This document shows, in pieces, positions 1-7,786 of a stretch of DNA of 64,000 nt (the first letter of the stretch is position 1; each line of letters starts with the position of its first letter). The stretch comes from Candidatus Hungatella pullicola (GTDB lineage: Bacteria > Bacillota > Clostridia > Lachnospirales > Lachnospiraceae), in the NCBI GenBank assembly GCA_019114305.1, contig DXFU01000040.1:1-64000 (forward strand). Direction: 5' to 3'. The position numbers and the translations under genes were made by a program. The notes beneath the pieces are model-generated. The model was given only the letters and a program-made list of their open reading frames with translations. It had not been told where the DNA came from and made no database searches.

Positions 1-470
1 GACACGGAGTTTGTCAGGTAAAAGAAATCGGCCTGATGAAAAGCAGCATAGATGGTCAAAGCAGAAACTGCTATACTCTGGTTCCTTGTTACTCAAAAGA
101 AACCGTGATTTTTACCCCTGTGGACAACAAAAAGGTTATTATGAGACAGATTATGACCAGAGAGGAAGCAGAGGGACTAATTGATCATATGAAGGAAGCG
201 GAACCCCTTAAGATTTCTGATGAAAAAAGGAGGGAACAGTCTTATAAAGATGCGATGCACACCTGTGAAGCAGATCAGCTGGTGAAAATGATTAAAGCGA
301 TTTATCAGAGAAGCCAGCGGAGAACCAGACAGGGGAAGAAGGCAACGGATTCAGACAGCAGATATTTTAAGATGGCGGAGGATTGTCTGTACGGAGAACT
401 GGCCCTTTCTCTGGAAATAGGCAAAGAAAAAGTAGGAGAGTATATAAAGAGCAGAATTGGAAATGAATAA
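1..470 (+). CDS. CarD-family transcriptional regulator, 5' end outside window
   Basis: The reading frame is already open at base 3. It reads HGVCQVKEIGLM before the first ATG at 36, so that ATG is internal and the true start lies left of the window. About 155 residues are visible. The N-terminal part fits the CarD/CdnL RNA-polymerase-interaction domain (small beta barrel, HGVCQV and YTLVPCY segments). The C-terminal part is helical and basic (KMIKAIYQRSQRRTRQGKK), as in the DNA-binding half of the family. Known members bind the RNA polymerase beta subunit and stabilise open complexes. A hairpin terminator follows at once. The family call is good; its regulon cannot be told from here. Confidence 0.82.
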   Translation, partial: HGVCQVKEIGLMKSSIDGQSRNCYTLVPCYSKETVIFTPVDNKKVIMRQIMTREEAEGLIDHMKEAEPLKISDEKRREQSYKDAMHTCEADQLVKMIKAIYQRSQRRTRQGKKATDSDSRYFKMAEDCLYGELALSLEIGKEKVGEYIKSRIGNE

Positions 471-480
471 AAGAAGAGTC

Positions 481-521
481 AAAAGGGGATCGGAGGACTG
501 AAGTCTGCCGCTTCCCTTTTT
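481..521 (+). terminator. Rho-independent terminator after the CarD gene
   Basis: Arms AAAAGGG (481-487) and CCCTTTT (514-520) enclose an imperfect inner stem (CGG/CCG, GAC/GTC) with a TGAA loop. The right arm itself supplies the T-run. It sits 10 bp after the stop codon. Confidence 0.6.
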
Positions 522-607
522 ATAGGAAAAGGCTGGAAAACAACATGGAAATCTCAGGACGGCAGTGTTAAAATGGAGGAAGAAAACCATAAAAGGAGAA
601 GGATACA

Positions 608-2638
608 ATGGATAAATCAACGGTGCTGCTGCAGGATGACTTCAGTGGGTTCGGCATAGGGGAGTTCCCCTATGACCCAGATCATTCCGCGGCAGGGGAA
701 TATCATTATGTAACAGAGCGGGGGTTTAAGGGACAATGGAAGGACATGGTATGTAATTATACTTACAACGGCCATGGCCCTTCCTGGATTATTACAGAGT
801 CTGAGGGCAAATATTACATGGAATCCTGCAGAATTGAAAAGGGCAATCCTCATATGATGTTTCCAACATTGACAGCAGGAGATGTAAGATGGAAAAATTA
901 TCGGGCAGGAGTGACAATACGGAGAATTTCCACTAAAGGAGTCACAGGAATTGCTTTTTGCATGAGAGACAGCATTGATACTCTTGTATTTGCTTTGGAA
1001 AACCGCAACCGGGCAGTTCTTTCCTACCGCCATAAGGAGAAGGTGGAGGAACTGGCCTGTACGGATTTTCTTTGCGACTGCGATACCTTTTACAGACTTG
1101 AGGTTGATCTGGAAGATAAAAAAGCAGTGTGTCGGATTAATGGAAAAGCGGTGATTCAATGGGAGGGAAACCTGGTGAGTCGTGGAGGAAAAATAGGACT
1201 CACCTCTGATTGTCCGGCGCAGTTTACAGACGTCTGTGTGAAAGTAACACAAAAAGAAAAGGAAAACCTGGAGGATTCCATAAGTAAGTTCAAAGAAGAG
1301 GAGATAAGGCTTCAGTCTGCTTATCCTCAAATGAAATTGGCAAGAAAGATTGATCTTAAGAATTTTGGAACCAGCAGACAGGTAAGGTTTGGTCATCTGC
1401 TGGGAGATGGGAAATGGCAGATCGTTTTGGCGCAGGCTCAAAAGCGGGTTGATCGGGATGCTTATTGCCATATCAGCTGTATTACAGCCGTTGATTTGGA
1501 TGGCCGGATTCTATGGCAAAAAGGAGTGCCTTCTGAGCAGGCGGATAAACTGGGAAAAATCAGTGCAGATTTTCCGCTTCAAGTTTACGATATTGACGGC
1601 GACGGTGTGGATGAGGTGATTACGGCCCACAATTTCCAGTTACGGATTTTGGACGGCAGAACAGGGGCTGTGAAAAAGGCTGTGAAAACACCTTTGTCTG
1701 ACGATCTGGATGAGACGGTAATCGGAGCGCCTTATGGAATTTACGCCTTTGACCGAATTAACCCGGACGGAATCCGCATTGCCAATTTCAGAGGACTTTT
1801 AAGACCTTCTGATATTCTTGTGAAAGATAGGTATTGCCGGGTTTATGCCTTTGATTCGGATTTAAATCTTATGTGGAAATATAAAAGTCCGAAAAATACG
1901 GGCCATTTTCCCATGGCTGTAGATGTTAACGGAGATGGAAAGGATGAACTTCTCTGCGGATACACCCTTCTGGATTCTCATGGAAAGGAGCTGTGGACCT
2001 ATCCCATTGAGAAAGATCACACAGATGAGATTGTGGCAGGGAAATTCATGGCAGGGTCAGACAAGGGATATTTTGCCTGCGTATCTGGAACACAGGGTTT
2101 TTTCATAGGAGATTTTCAGGGAAATATTGTAACAAGGGATTACATAGGCCACGCTCAAAGGGTCAGCGTTGCCAACTATTGTCCCCAGCGTCCGGGGTTC
2201 GAACTGGCTGTGTCTAATTTCTGGGGACATCAGGGAGTGATCTACCTTTACGACTGTTTTGGAAATGAAATATGGGAGATGGAAAATGAGATGAACGGCA
2301 ATATTCTGGCACCTGTAAACTGGCTTGGCAGCGGACAGGATTTTATTCTTACCAACGCAGATCCTTACAGAGGAGGATTATTAAATGGAGACGGCATGAG
2401 GGCAGTGGCTTTTCCTGATGATGGTCATCCGGTTATGTGCTGCGAGGCTATTGATCTCATGGGAGATGACAGAGATGAGCTGGTGGTATGGGATTATCAC
2501 TCCATGTATATCTATACTCAGAGCGACGGAGAAATAGAAACTTCCTATCATCCGGTGAAGTATCCGGTATATAATGCCTCAAATTACCGGGGAGAGTATG
2601 CCTTCCCCGGTAAAGAATACATTACATTTCAAGAGTAA
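608..2638 (+). CDS. Cytoplasmic FG-GAP/VCBS-type propeller protein with N-terminal jelly-roll-like domain
   Basis: This is a 676-aa protein with ribosome site AAAAGGAG upstream of the ATG. Residues 1-210 look like a concanavalin/LamG-type or DUF1080-type beta sandwich (DDFSG at the start, KIGLTSD near the end). A short charged helix at about 212-228 follows. The rest is beta-rich, with calcium-loop-like motifs of the FG-GAP/VCBS kind: DIDGDGVDE (~328), DVNGDGKDE (~438) and a weaker DLMGDDRDE (~616). Such repeats build beta propellers, for example in rhamnogalacturonan lyases of family PL11 and integrin-like proteins. There is no signal peptide or membrane segment, which is odd for a domain set usually found outside the cell. 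No catalytic residues could be assigned. It may bind or process a carbohydrate, but the function is unknown. Confidence 0.6.
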   Translation: MDKSTVLLQDDFSGFGIGEFPYDPDHSAAGEYHYVTERGFKGQWKDMVCNYTYNGHGPSWIITESEGKYYMESCRIEKGNPHMMFPTLTAGDVRWKNYRAGVTIRRISTKGVTGIAFCMRDSIDTLVFALENRNRAVLSYRHKEKVEELACTDFLCDCDTFYRLEVDLEDKKAVCRINGKAVIQWEGNLVSRGGKIGLTSDCPAQFTDVCVKVTQKEKENLEDSISKFKEEEIRLQSAYPQMKLARKIDLKNFGTSRQVRFGHLLGDGKWQIVLAQAQKRVDRDAYCHISCITAVDLDGRILWQKGVPSEQADKLGKISADFPLQVYDIDGDGVDEVITAHNFQLRILDGRTGAVKKAVKTPLSDDLDETVIGAPYGIYAFDRINPDGIRIANFRGLLRPSDILVKDRYCRVYAFDSDLNLMWKYKSPKNTGHFPMAVDVNGDGKDELLCGYTLLDSHGKELWTYPIEKDHTDEIVAGKFMAGSDKGYFACVSGTQGFFIGDFQGNIVTRDYIGHAQRVSVANYCPQRPGFELAVSNFWGHQGVIYLYDCFGNEIWEMENEMNGNILAPVNWLGSGQDFILTNADPYRGGLLNGDGMRAVAFPDDGHPVMCCEAIDLMGDDRDELVVWDYHSMYIYTQSDGEIETSYHPVKYPVYNASNYRGEYAFPGKEYITFQE

Positions 2639-2885
2639 CTGTTTTCCATTTCTTTAATCTTGGCATACAGCCAGTCATTGACAGGAACGTTCAGTCCATG
2701 ACTGGCTGCCATATCCCTTACTGTTCCGGCAAACATTTCAACCTCAGAAGGACGTTTTGCCAGAGCATCCTGACGCATAGAGGGGATGCTGTAAGAGGGA
2801 AGGCTTTTTGGACTCTATTGCCTTGGTAAGGGCATTGTACTTTACAGCTACGATCACCAAATCAGCGGGGGAAGCCTCATCTGCA
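2629..2885 (-). pseudogene. Remnant of 2-dehydropantoate 2-reductase (ketopantoate reductase)
   Basis: Two pieces of the PanE/ApbA family lie on the minus strand in different frames. The first (about 2885-2810) encodes DEASPADLVIVAVKYNA, which fits the cofactor-domain strand of the family. The second (about 2790-2629) encodes SMRQDALAKRP, EVEMFAGTVRDMA and VPVNDWLYAKIKEME, the typical C-terminal end, and stops with TGA at 2631-2629. The middle of the protein (roughly 130 residues of a normal ~300) and the N-terminus are missing, and the frame changes between the pieces. It overlaps the last bases of the propeller gene and the stop region of the LysR gene, so deletions seem to have shaped this junction. 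It is a non-functional relic. Confidence 0.72.
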
Positions 2886-3833
2886 GGGATTAAGGGAAAG
2901 GAAACAGGAGTTTTCTTTCTGACAGTAATCCTCAATCATGTCAAGATAATCTCTGGCGTGCCTGGGAAGGTACCGATTTTTCTGATAGGCGGCAATTAAA
3001 GTGGTCTTTACCGGTTCCCTGCCTACAGACAGGCAAACTGACGGGGAGGCGACTGAGGACCTCAGATAGTGGAAATAGCTTTCCGGAGCAAAGGCAAGTC
3101 CCACTCCTTCCATCGCTAACTGGATAGACATTTCGCTGTTTCTGGTATGGAGAAGTATGTGGGGCTCTGTATGGGATTCCTGAAAAAGTCTTTTGGCAAT
3201 CCCTCCCGTATTTTGTTCCGGGTAAAGAAGAATGAAAGATTCTTTCTCACAATCCTGCAGATCAACCCAAGGATAGCGGAACCCTTTTTTCTTAACCGCT
3301 TTTTTTGCCAGAGGATGGAAGGCGGATATTACCAGTACGATTTCTTCCTGTGTCATAATCTTATAATCCAGATCCTTGGGAAATTCATGGACATTGTAGA
3401 AAGTAAGGTCTATGGTATGGTCTTTGATGCTGTGTTCCGCTACAAAACTGACTTCTTCCAGGAGATTTAAAGTTACATGGGGGTATCTCTGGTGAAATGC
3501 GGGAAGGGTGGGCCGGATAATACGGTTGCTGAGCATAATGGGAATGGCAATGTTTAAACGTCCGTGGTTTTGGTGCATAATATCATCACACTCAATTTCC
3601 CATTCTTCTCCCAGAGCTACGATTTTCCTTGCGTAGTGAAGGTAACGTTCTCCCAGGTAAGTGGGAGTGTAAAGGCCTCCTGTACGGTCAAAAAGTTTTG
3701 CATCCAGCTGGAGCTCCAGATTTTTCAGATATTTGCTGAGAGAAGGCTGGGAGATGAAAAGAGAATCGGCGGCTTTGCTTATACTTTTGTGATCCGCAAT
3801 AGCAAGAATGTATTTAGCTTCTTTCAATTCCAT
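2877..3833 (-). CDS. LysR-family transcriptional regulator (divergent from the importer/deaminase operon)
   Basis: This is a 318-aa protein of normal LysR length. The N-terminal winged helix-turn-helix is clear (SISKAADSLFISQPSLSKYLKNLE, residues about 14-40, then LFDR). Residues 90-295 form the usual two-lobed effector-binding domain. The gene starts 157 bp from the divergent ABC transporter operon, so regulation of that operon is the simplest guess. LysR proteins usually act as activators with a small-molecule coinducer; here this could be the imported substrate or a purine breakdown product. The last residues run into the panE relic, so the C-terminus may have been altered by the deletion that formed it. 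Confidence 0.85.
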   Translation of the reverse strand: MELKEAKYILAIADHKSISKAADSLFISQPSLSKYLKNLELQLDAKLFDRTGGLYTPTYLGERYLHYARKIVALGEEWEIECDDIMHQNHGRLNIAIPIMLSNRIIRPTLPAFHQRYPHVTLNLLEEVSFVAEHSIKDHTIDLTFYNVHEFPKDLDYKIMTQEEIVLVISAFHPLAKKAVKKKGFRYPWVDLQDCEKESFILLYPEQNTGGIAKRLFQESHTEPHILLHTRNSEMSIQLAMEGVGLAFAPESYFHYLRSSVASPSVCLSVGREPVKTTLIAAYQKNRYLPRHARDYLDMIEDYCQKENSCFLSLNPCR

Positions 3834-3887
3834 AGTAATCCTCCTTCGTTATAGCTTTACTGCATAAATTTTATAGATTATATGTAT

Positions 3888-3916
3888 TTGACGTATAGTA
3901 TATCATAAAATATAAT
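3888..3916 (+). promoter_or_regulatory. Sigma-A-type promoter of the importer/deaminase operon
   Basis: There is a -35 TTGACG (3888-3893), a 17-bp spacer, and a perfect -10 TATAAT (3911-3916). It lies in an AT-rich 157-bp gap between the divergent LysR gene and the first permease gene. No single convincing LysR T-N11-A dyad was picked out within the AT-rich sequence. Confidence 0.75.
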
Positions 3917-3990
3917 AAAAGTATAGATATAAATTAATAGAACTTATAAATATCCATTAGTCAAATCAATAAGAATATGGAGAGAGAAAA

Positions 3991-4824
3991 ATGAAGAAAA
4001 GCAGTGCGTTTATCATGGTAGTGCCAGGTCTTGTGATCCTGGCTGTCTGTCTGTTTCTTCCGCTTTTAAGGGTGATTCTTCCTACGATTCCCGCAGGTGA
4101 GTATCCTCTTAGCTCCTATGTGGAGTTTTTTACGGATGAATATTATCTGAAAATATTTCTGCGAACCGTAAAAGTAGCGGTAATCACTACAGCGGTCTGT
4201 ATGGCGGCAGGTGTTCCTACAGCTTATTTTATCAGCCGCTGCGGAAAAAAGTGGAGAGGGATTCTTTTAGCAGTGTCCATTTTCCCTATGATGACCAATT
4301 CCGTAATTCGAAGCTTTGCCTGGATTAATATTTTGGGAAGCAACGGCATTATTAATCAGTTTCTTATAGCAATTGGTCTGATTGAGAAGCCAATACAGCT
4401 GCTTTATACTGATTTTGCCATTATCATCGGTTCCGTTTACCTGTTCCTGCCTTTGATGATCGTTACGGTAGCAGGCGTTATGGAGAACATAGGGGACGAT
4501 ATGATGGAAGCGGCTCAGAGCTTGGGAGCCAATCGCCTGCTTGCTTTTATGAAGGTAATCTTCCCTATGAGCCTTCCTGGAATCATTGTAGGAGGAATTC
4601 TGGTATTTACAGGAACGTTGACCGCGTACACTACTCCGCAGCTGTTAGGAGGCAACAGAAATATGGTTATGGCTACGTTTATTTACCAGAGAGCTATGAG
4701 CGTAGGCGACTGGCAGGGCGCTGCGGTTATCGCCATGATTATGATTGTGGTTACATTAGTCGTTATCAAAGGATTCAATGCTTTAGCAAGCAGACTGGAT
4801 CGAAGAGGAGGAAACCATGCGTAA
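3991..4824 (+). CDS. ABC transporter permease, PotB type
   Basis: This is a 277-aa inner-membrane permease with about six hydrophobic spans. The cytoplasmic EAA loop (EAAQSLGANRLLAFMKVIFP, from about residue 172) contacts the ATPase. Its closest recognisable relatives are the spermidine/putrescine (PotB) permeases. It is the first gene of the operon, with AGAGAGAAAAATG as ribosome site. It overlaps the next gene by 8 bp, as expected for subunits made together. Pot-type transporters also serve other cationic or small organic substrates. The deaminases downstream suggest a purine-like cargo, but that is inference. Confidence 0.88.
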   Translation: MKKSSAFIMVVPGLVILAVCLFLPLLRVILPTIPAGEYPLSSYVEFFTDEYYLKIFLRTVKVAVITTAVCMAAGVPTAYFISRCGKKWRGILLAVSIFPMMTNSVIRSFAWINILGSNGIINQFLIAIGLIEKPIQLLYTDFAIIIGSVYLFLPLMIVTVAGVMENIGDDMMEAAQSLGANRLLAFMKVIFPMSLPGIIVGGILVFTGTLTAYTTPQLLGGNRNMVMATFIYQRAMSVGDWQGAAVIAMIMIVVTLVVIKGFNALASRLDRRGGNHA

Positions 4825-5599
4825 AAATAAGCTGCTTACCCTATTTGCGGTATTGGTATTTGCATTTCTAATTATTCCCCTGGTTATTATCACTGTAACT
4901 GCTTTTGGAGGGGAAAGCGCCATTACCTTCCCAATTAAATCCTTCTCTTTGAAGTGGTTTGTCAATGTATTTACCATGAAGTCTTTCCGGACTTCTTTCC
5001 TTACAAGTTTGGAGATTGCCCTTCTGGCAACAGTAATTGCAATGATTGTTGGAATTCCGGCAGCTTACGCGCTGGCCCGCTCTGGAATGAGAGGAAAAGG
5101 GATTTTAAAATCCGTGTTCCTGTCTCCAACCATAGTTCCTGGCATTGTAATCGGCTTTGTTCTGTATCAGTTTTTGGTGCTTACTTTAAGAATTCCGGTC
5201 TTTGCCGGACTTTTAGCAGGCCATTTTATGGTTACTCTTCCTTATATTATCCGTGTAGTGGGCTCCAGCCTTGATCAGTTTGATTTTTCCATTGAGGAGG
5301 CGGCCTGGAGTCTGGGATGCAGTAAGGGAAGCGCTTTTTTCAAGGTAGTGCTGCCTAACATTACATCAGGAATTTCAGCGGCGTTTATGCTGGCGTTTAT
5401 CAATTCCTTTAACAATATTCCGGTATCCATGTTTTTGTCCGGTCCTGGTGTCTCCACCTTCCCGGCAACATTAATGAACTATATTGAGTATAACTATGAT
5501 CCTACCGTATCTGCCGTATCCGTTATCCTGATGGCGGCAACTGTGCTGATTATGGTAGTGGTAGATAAAACCCTGGGAATCGCGGCCCTTGCAAAGTAG
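4817..5599 (+). CDS. ABC transporter permease, PotC type
   Basis: This 260-aa protein is the second permease of the heterodimer. It has hydrophobic spans throughout and an EAA loop at about residue 160 (EEAAWSLGCSKGSAFFKVVLP). The start codon lies inside the end of the preceding permease gene, after GAGGAAACC. It is PotC-like by order and by sequence. It would form the translocation channel with the upstream permease, energised by the ATPase encoded 12 bp downstream. Confidence 0.88.
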   Translation: MRKNKLLTLFAVLVFAFLIIPLVIITVTAFGGESAITFPIKSFSLKWFVNVFTMKSFRTSFLTSLEIALLATVIAMIVGIPAAYALARSGMRGKGILKSVFLSPTIVPGIVIGFVLYQFLVLTLRIPVFAGLLAGHFMVTLPYIIRVVGSSLDQFDFSIEEAAWSLGCSKGSAFFKVVLPNITSGISAAFMLAFINSFNNIPVSMFLSGPGVSTFPATLMNYIEYNYDPTVSAVSVILMAATVLIMVVVDKTLGIAALAK

Positions 5600-5611
5600 G
5601 AGGAAAATACA

Positions 5612-6643
5612 ATGGCATTTATGACCCTTAATAATATTGATGTTTTCTATGATAAGAAAAAGCAGGTGTTAAAGGGACTGAACCTGGAAGTAGAAGAGGG
5701 AGAACTGGTTTCCCTTTTAGGCCCAAGCGGCTGCGGAAAGACAACAACCCTTCGTGTGGTGGCAGGATTTATTGAACCACAGAATGGAACCTTTACATTA
5801 GATGGAACAGATCTGACCAAGGTTCCCGTTCACAAAAGAAATTTTGGACTGGTGTTCCAGAGCTATGCTTTGTTTCCCCATTTAAGCGTATATGACAATG
5901 TAGCGTTTGGATTAAAAATCCGTAAAATGGACAAGGCAGAAATTGACAGAAAGGTAAAAAATATTCTGGAAATTTGTGATCTGACAGAATTTGCCTCCCG
6001 TTTCCCCCATCAGATGTCCGGAGGACAGAGACAGAGGGTGGCTCTTGCCAGAGCGCTTGTGATTGAGCCCAAGCTGCTTCTTCTTGACGAGCCTTTAAGC
6101 AACTTGGATGCCAAGCTTCGTATTAATATGAGAGTGGAGATCAAACGTCTTCAGAAGAAGCTGGGTATTACTACTTTGTTTGTTACCCATGATCAGGAAG
6201 AGTGTTTTTCTATTTCTGACAAGGTAGCTGTTATGAACCAGGGGATTATTGAACAGTATGATACACCTGAACATATTTACCGTCATCCAAAGACCCAGTT
6301 TGTAGCCCGGTTTATTGGGTTTGAGAATTTCCTGCACTTCAGAAAGGAAGGAAACTTGTACTGCACAGACAAGGGCGCTGTATTTGCGGTTGATACGGAC
6401 AGCGAGGAGGGGGCTCTTATGGGAACCATCCGGCCTGACGATATAGAAATCGCCAGGGAAGGTCAGAAGGACAACGTTTTAGTGGGAACGGTGGGAGTAA
6501 GAACGTTTCTTGGAAAGAGTTATCAGTATGAGGTAAATACAGAGGCAGGAAAATTCCTGGTAAACACCAATTCTCAGTATAAAGAAGGCGAGAAGATCAG
6601 TCTCTATCTTCCACCCGAGAAATTGATTCTGGTAAAAGAATAA
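5612..6643 (+). CDS. ABC transporter ATP-binding protein, PotA/CysA type
   Basis: This is a 343-aa ATPase. The Walker A motif is GPSGCGKTT (~36-44), with the Q-loop in VFQSYALFPH. The signature is MSGGQRQRVALARAL (~134) and Walker B is LLLLDEP (~153), followed by FVTHDQEE. A C-terminal extension from about residue 240 fits the TOBE/OB-fold regulatory domain of the PotA/MalK group. All motifs are intact. It powers the two permeases encoded just upstream. The ribosome site is AGTAGGAGGAAAATACA. Confidence 0.92.
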   Translation: MAFMTLNNIDVFYDKKKQVLKGLNLEVEEGELVSLLGPSGCGKTTTLRVVAGFIEPQNGTFTLDGTDLTKVPVHKRNFGLVFQSYALFPHLSVYDNVAFGLKIRKMDKAEIDRKVKNILEICDLTEFASRFPHQMSGGQRQRVALARALVIEPKLLLLDEPLSNLDAKLRINMRVEIKRLQKKLGITTLFVTHDQEECFSISDKVAVMNQGIIEQYDTPEHIYRHPKTQFVARFIGFENFLHFRKEGNLYCTDKGAVFAVDTDSEEGALMGTIRPDDIEIAREGQKDNVLVGTVGVRTFLGKSYQYEVNTEAGKFLVNTNSQYKEGEKISLYLPPEKLILVKE

Positions 6644-6723
6644 TCGGATAGAGTTGACAATTAACAAGTTCAATAGAAACAAAACATGTGGGAGACCACG
6701 AAAAGAGAAAAGGAGTATTGAAA

Positions 6724-7770
6724 ATGAAAAAAGCATTGGCATTATCTGTTTGCGCGGCACTGGTTCTTGCAGGCTGCAGTTCTGCTTCCAACGGAGAGGG
6801 CGGGGACAGCTCCAACAAGCTGATTCTTTCCACTTACGGACTGAGTGAGGATATTTCTGCTGAGGAAGTTTATAAGCCGTTTGAAGAGGCTAATAACTGT
6901 GAGATTGTTACAGAGACAGGAAGCACCAACGAGCGCTACACAAAGCTGTCTGCTGACGCTCAGACGACCATTGATGTCATTGAGCTGTCTCAGGCAATGA
7001 CTGCCCAGGGAATTGAGGAAGGTCTGTTTGAGCCTATTGATCTGTCCAAGCTGGAGAACAGCCAGTACCTGATCGGCGCGGCAAAGGAGATGGCTGAGGC
7101 AGGACAGGGCGTTGCTTATACAATCAACAGCGTGGGAATTATGTATGATCCGGAGGCAGTCGGATTCGAGATTACCAGCTTTGATGATCTGTGGGAGGCA
7201 AGCCTGGAAGGACAGGTAGCCATTCCTGATATTACAACAACTTTTGGCCCTGCTATGGTTTATATGGCAAGCGATCACGCAGGCGTTGATGTGGAGTCTG
7301 ACAACGGCGCGGCAGCTTTTCAGGCACTGGAAGAGTTAAAGCCCAATATTGTTAAGACATACGCAAAATCCTCTGATTTAATTAACATGTTTACTTCCGG
7401 TGAGATTACTGCCGCCATTGTAGGTGATTTTGGCGTACCTACTATAAAAGAGGCTAATCCAAACCTGGTATACATTACACCTGAGGTGACATACGCAAAC
7501 TTTAACACTATCAGCATTACAAAGAATTCCAAGAACAAGGAGCTGGCTTATAAGTATATTGACTACCGTCTCAGCAAAGAGCTGCAGGAAAAGACTGGAA
7601 GAGCTTTAAATGAGGCTCCTACCAACAGTCAGGTAGAATTTACAGAGGAAGAAGCTGCAGCTATGACTTACGGTGAGGCAGCAGACAGAGCAAAAGTATT
7701 AAATTACTCCTTTGTTAATCCTATTTTAAGCGACTGGATCGACCAGTGGAACCGTATTTTAAACAGCTGA
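6724..7770 (+). CDS. Extracellular substrate-binding lipoprotein, PotD/family 1 type
   Basis: The chosen ATG at 6724 follows AAAGGAGTATTGAA and gives a clean lipoprotein signal: MKKALALSVCAALVLAGC, with Cys18 as the lipidation site. A longer frame from 6688 has no comparable site. The mature part (about 330 aa) is a two-lobed periplasmic-binding-protein fold of the PotD/iron-binding class (ILSTYG, INSVGIMYDPEAV, SFDDLWE, MFTSGEITAAIVGD). It would deliver cargo to the permease pair encoded upstream. Classical polyamine-binding acidic residues could not be verified by eye, so the ligand is open. The neighbouring adenine deaminase points to a nucleobase-like ligand. Confidence 0.87.
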   Translation: MKKALALSVCAALVLAGCSSASNGEGGDSSNKLILSTYGLSEDISAEEVYKPFEEANNCEIVTETGSTNERYTKLSADAQTTIDVIELSQAMTAQGIEEGLFEPIDLSKLENSQYLIGAAKEMAEAGQGVAYTINSVGIMYDPEAVGFEITSFDDLWEASLEGQVAIPDITTTFGPAMVYMASDHAGVDVESDNGAAAFQALEELKPNIVKTYAKSSDLINMFTSGEITAAIVGDFGVPTIKEANPNLVYITPEVTYANFNTISITKNSKNKELAYKYIDYRLSKELQEKTGRALNEAPTNSQVEFTEEEAAAMTYGEAADRAKVLNYSFVNPILSDWIDQWNRILNS

Positions 7771-7786
7771 TAAACAGGAGAATAAA

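Noticed and set aside
617..1471. Open frame of 284 codons on the minus strand
   Set aside because: Antisense to the propeller gene and rich in residues typical of complement reading.
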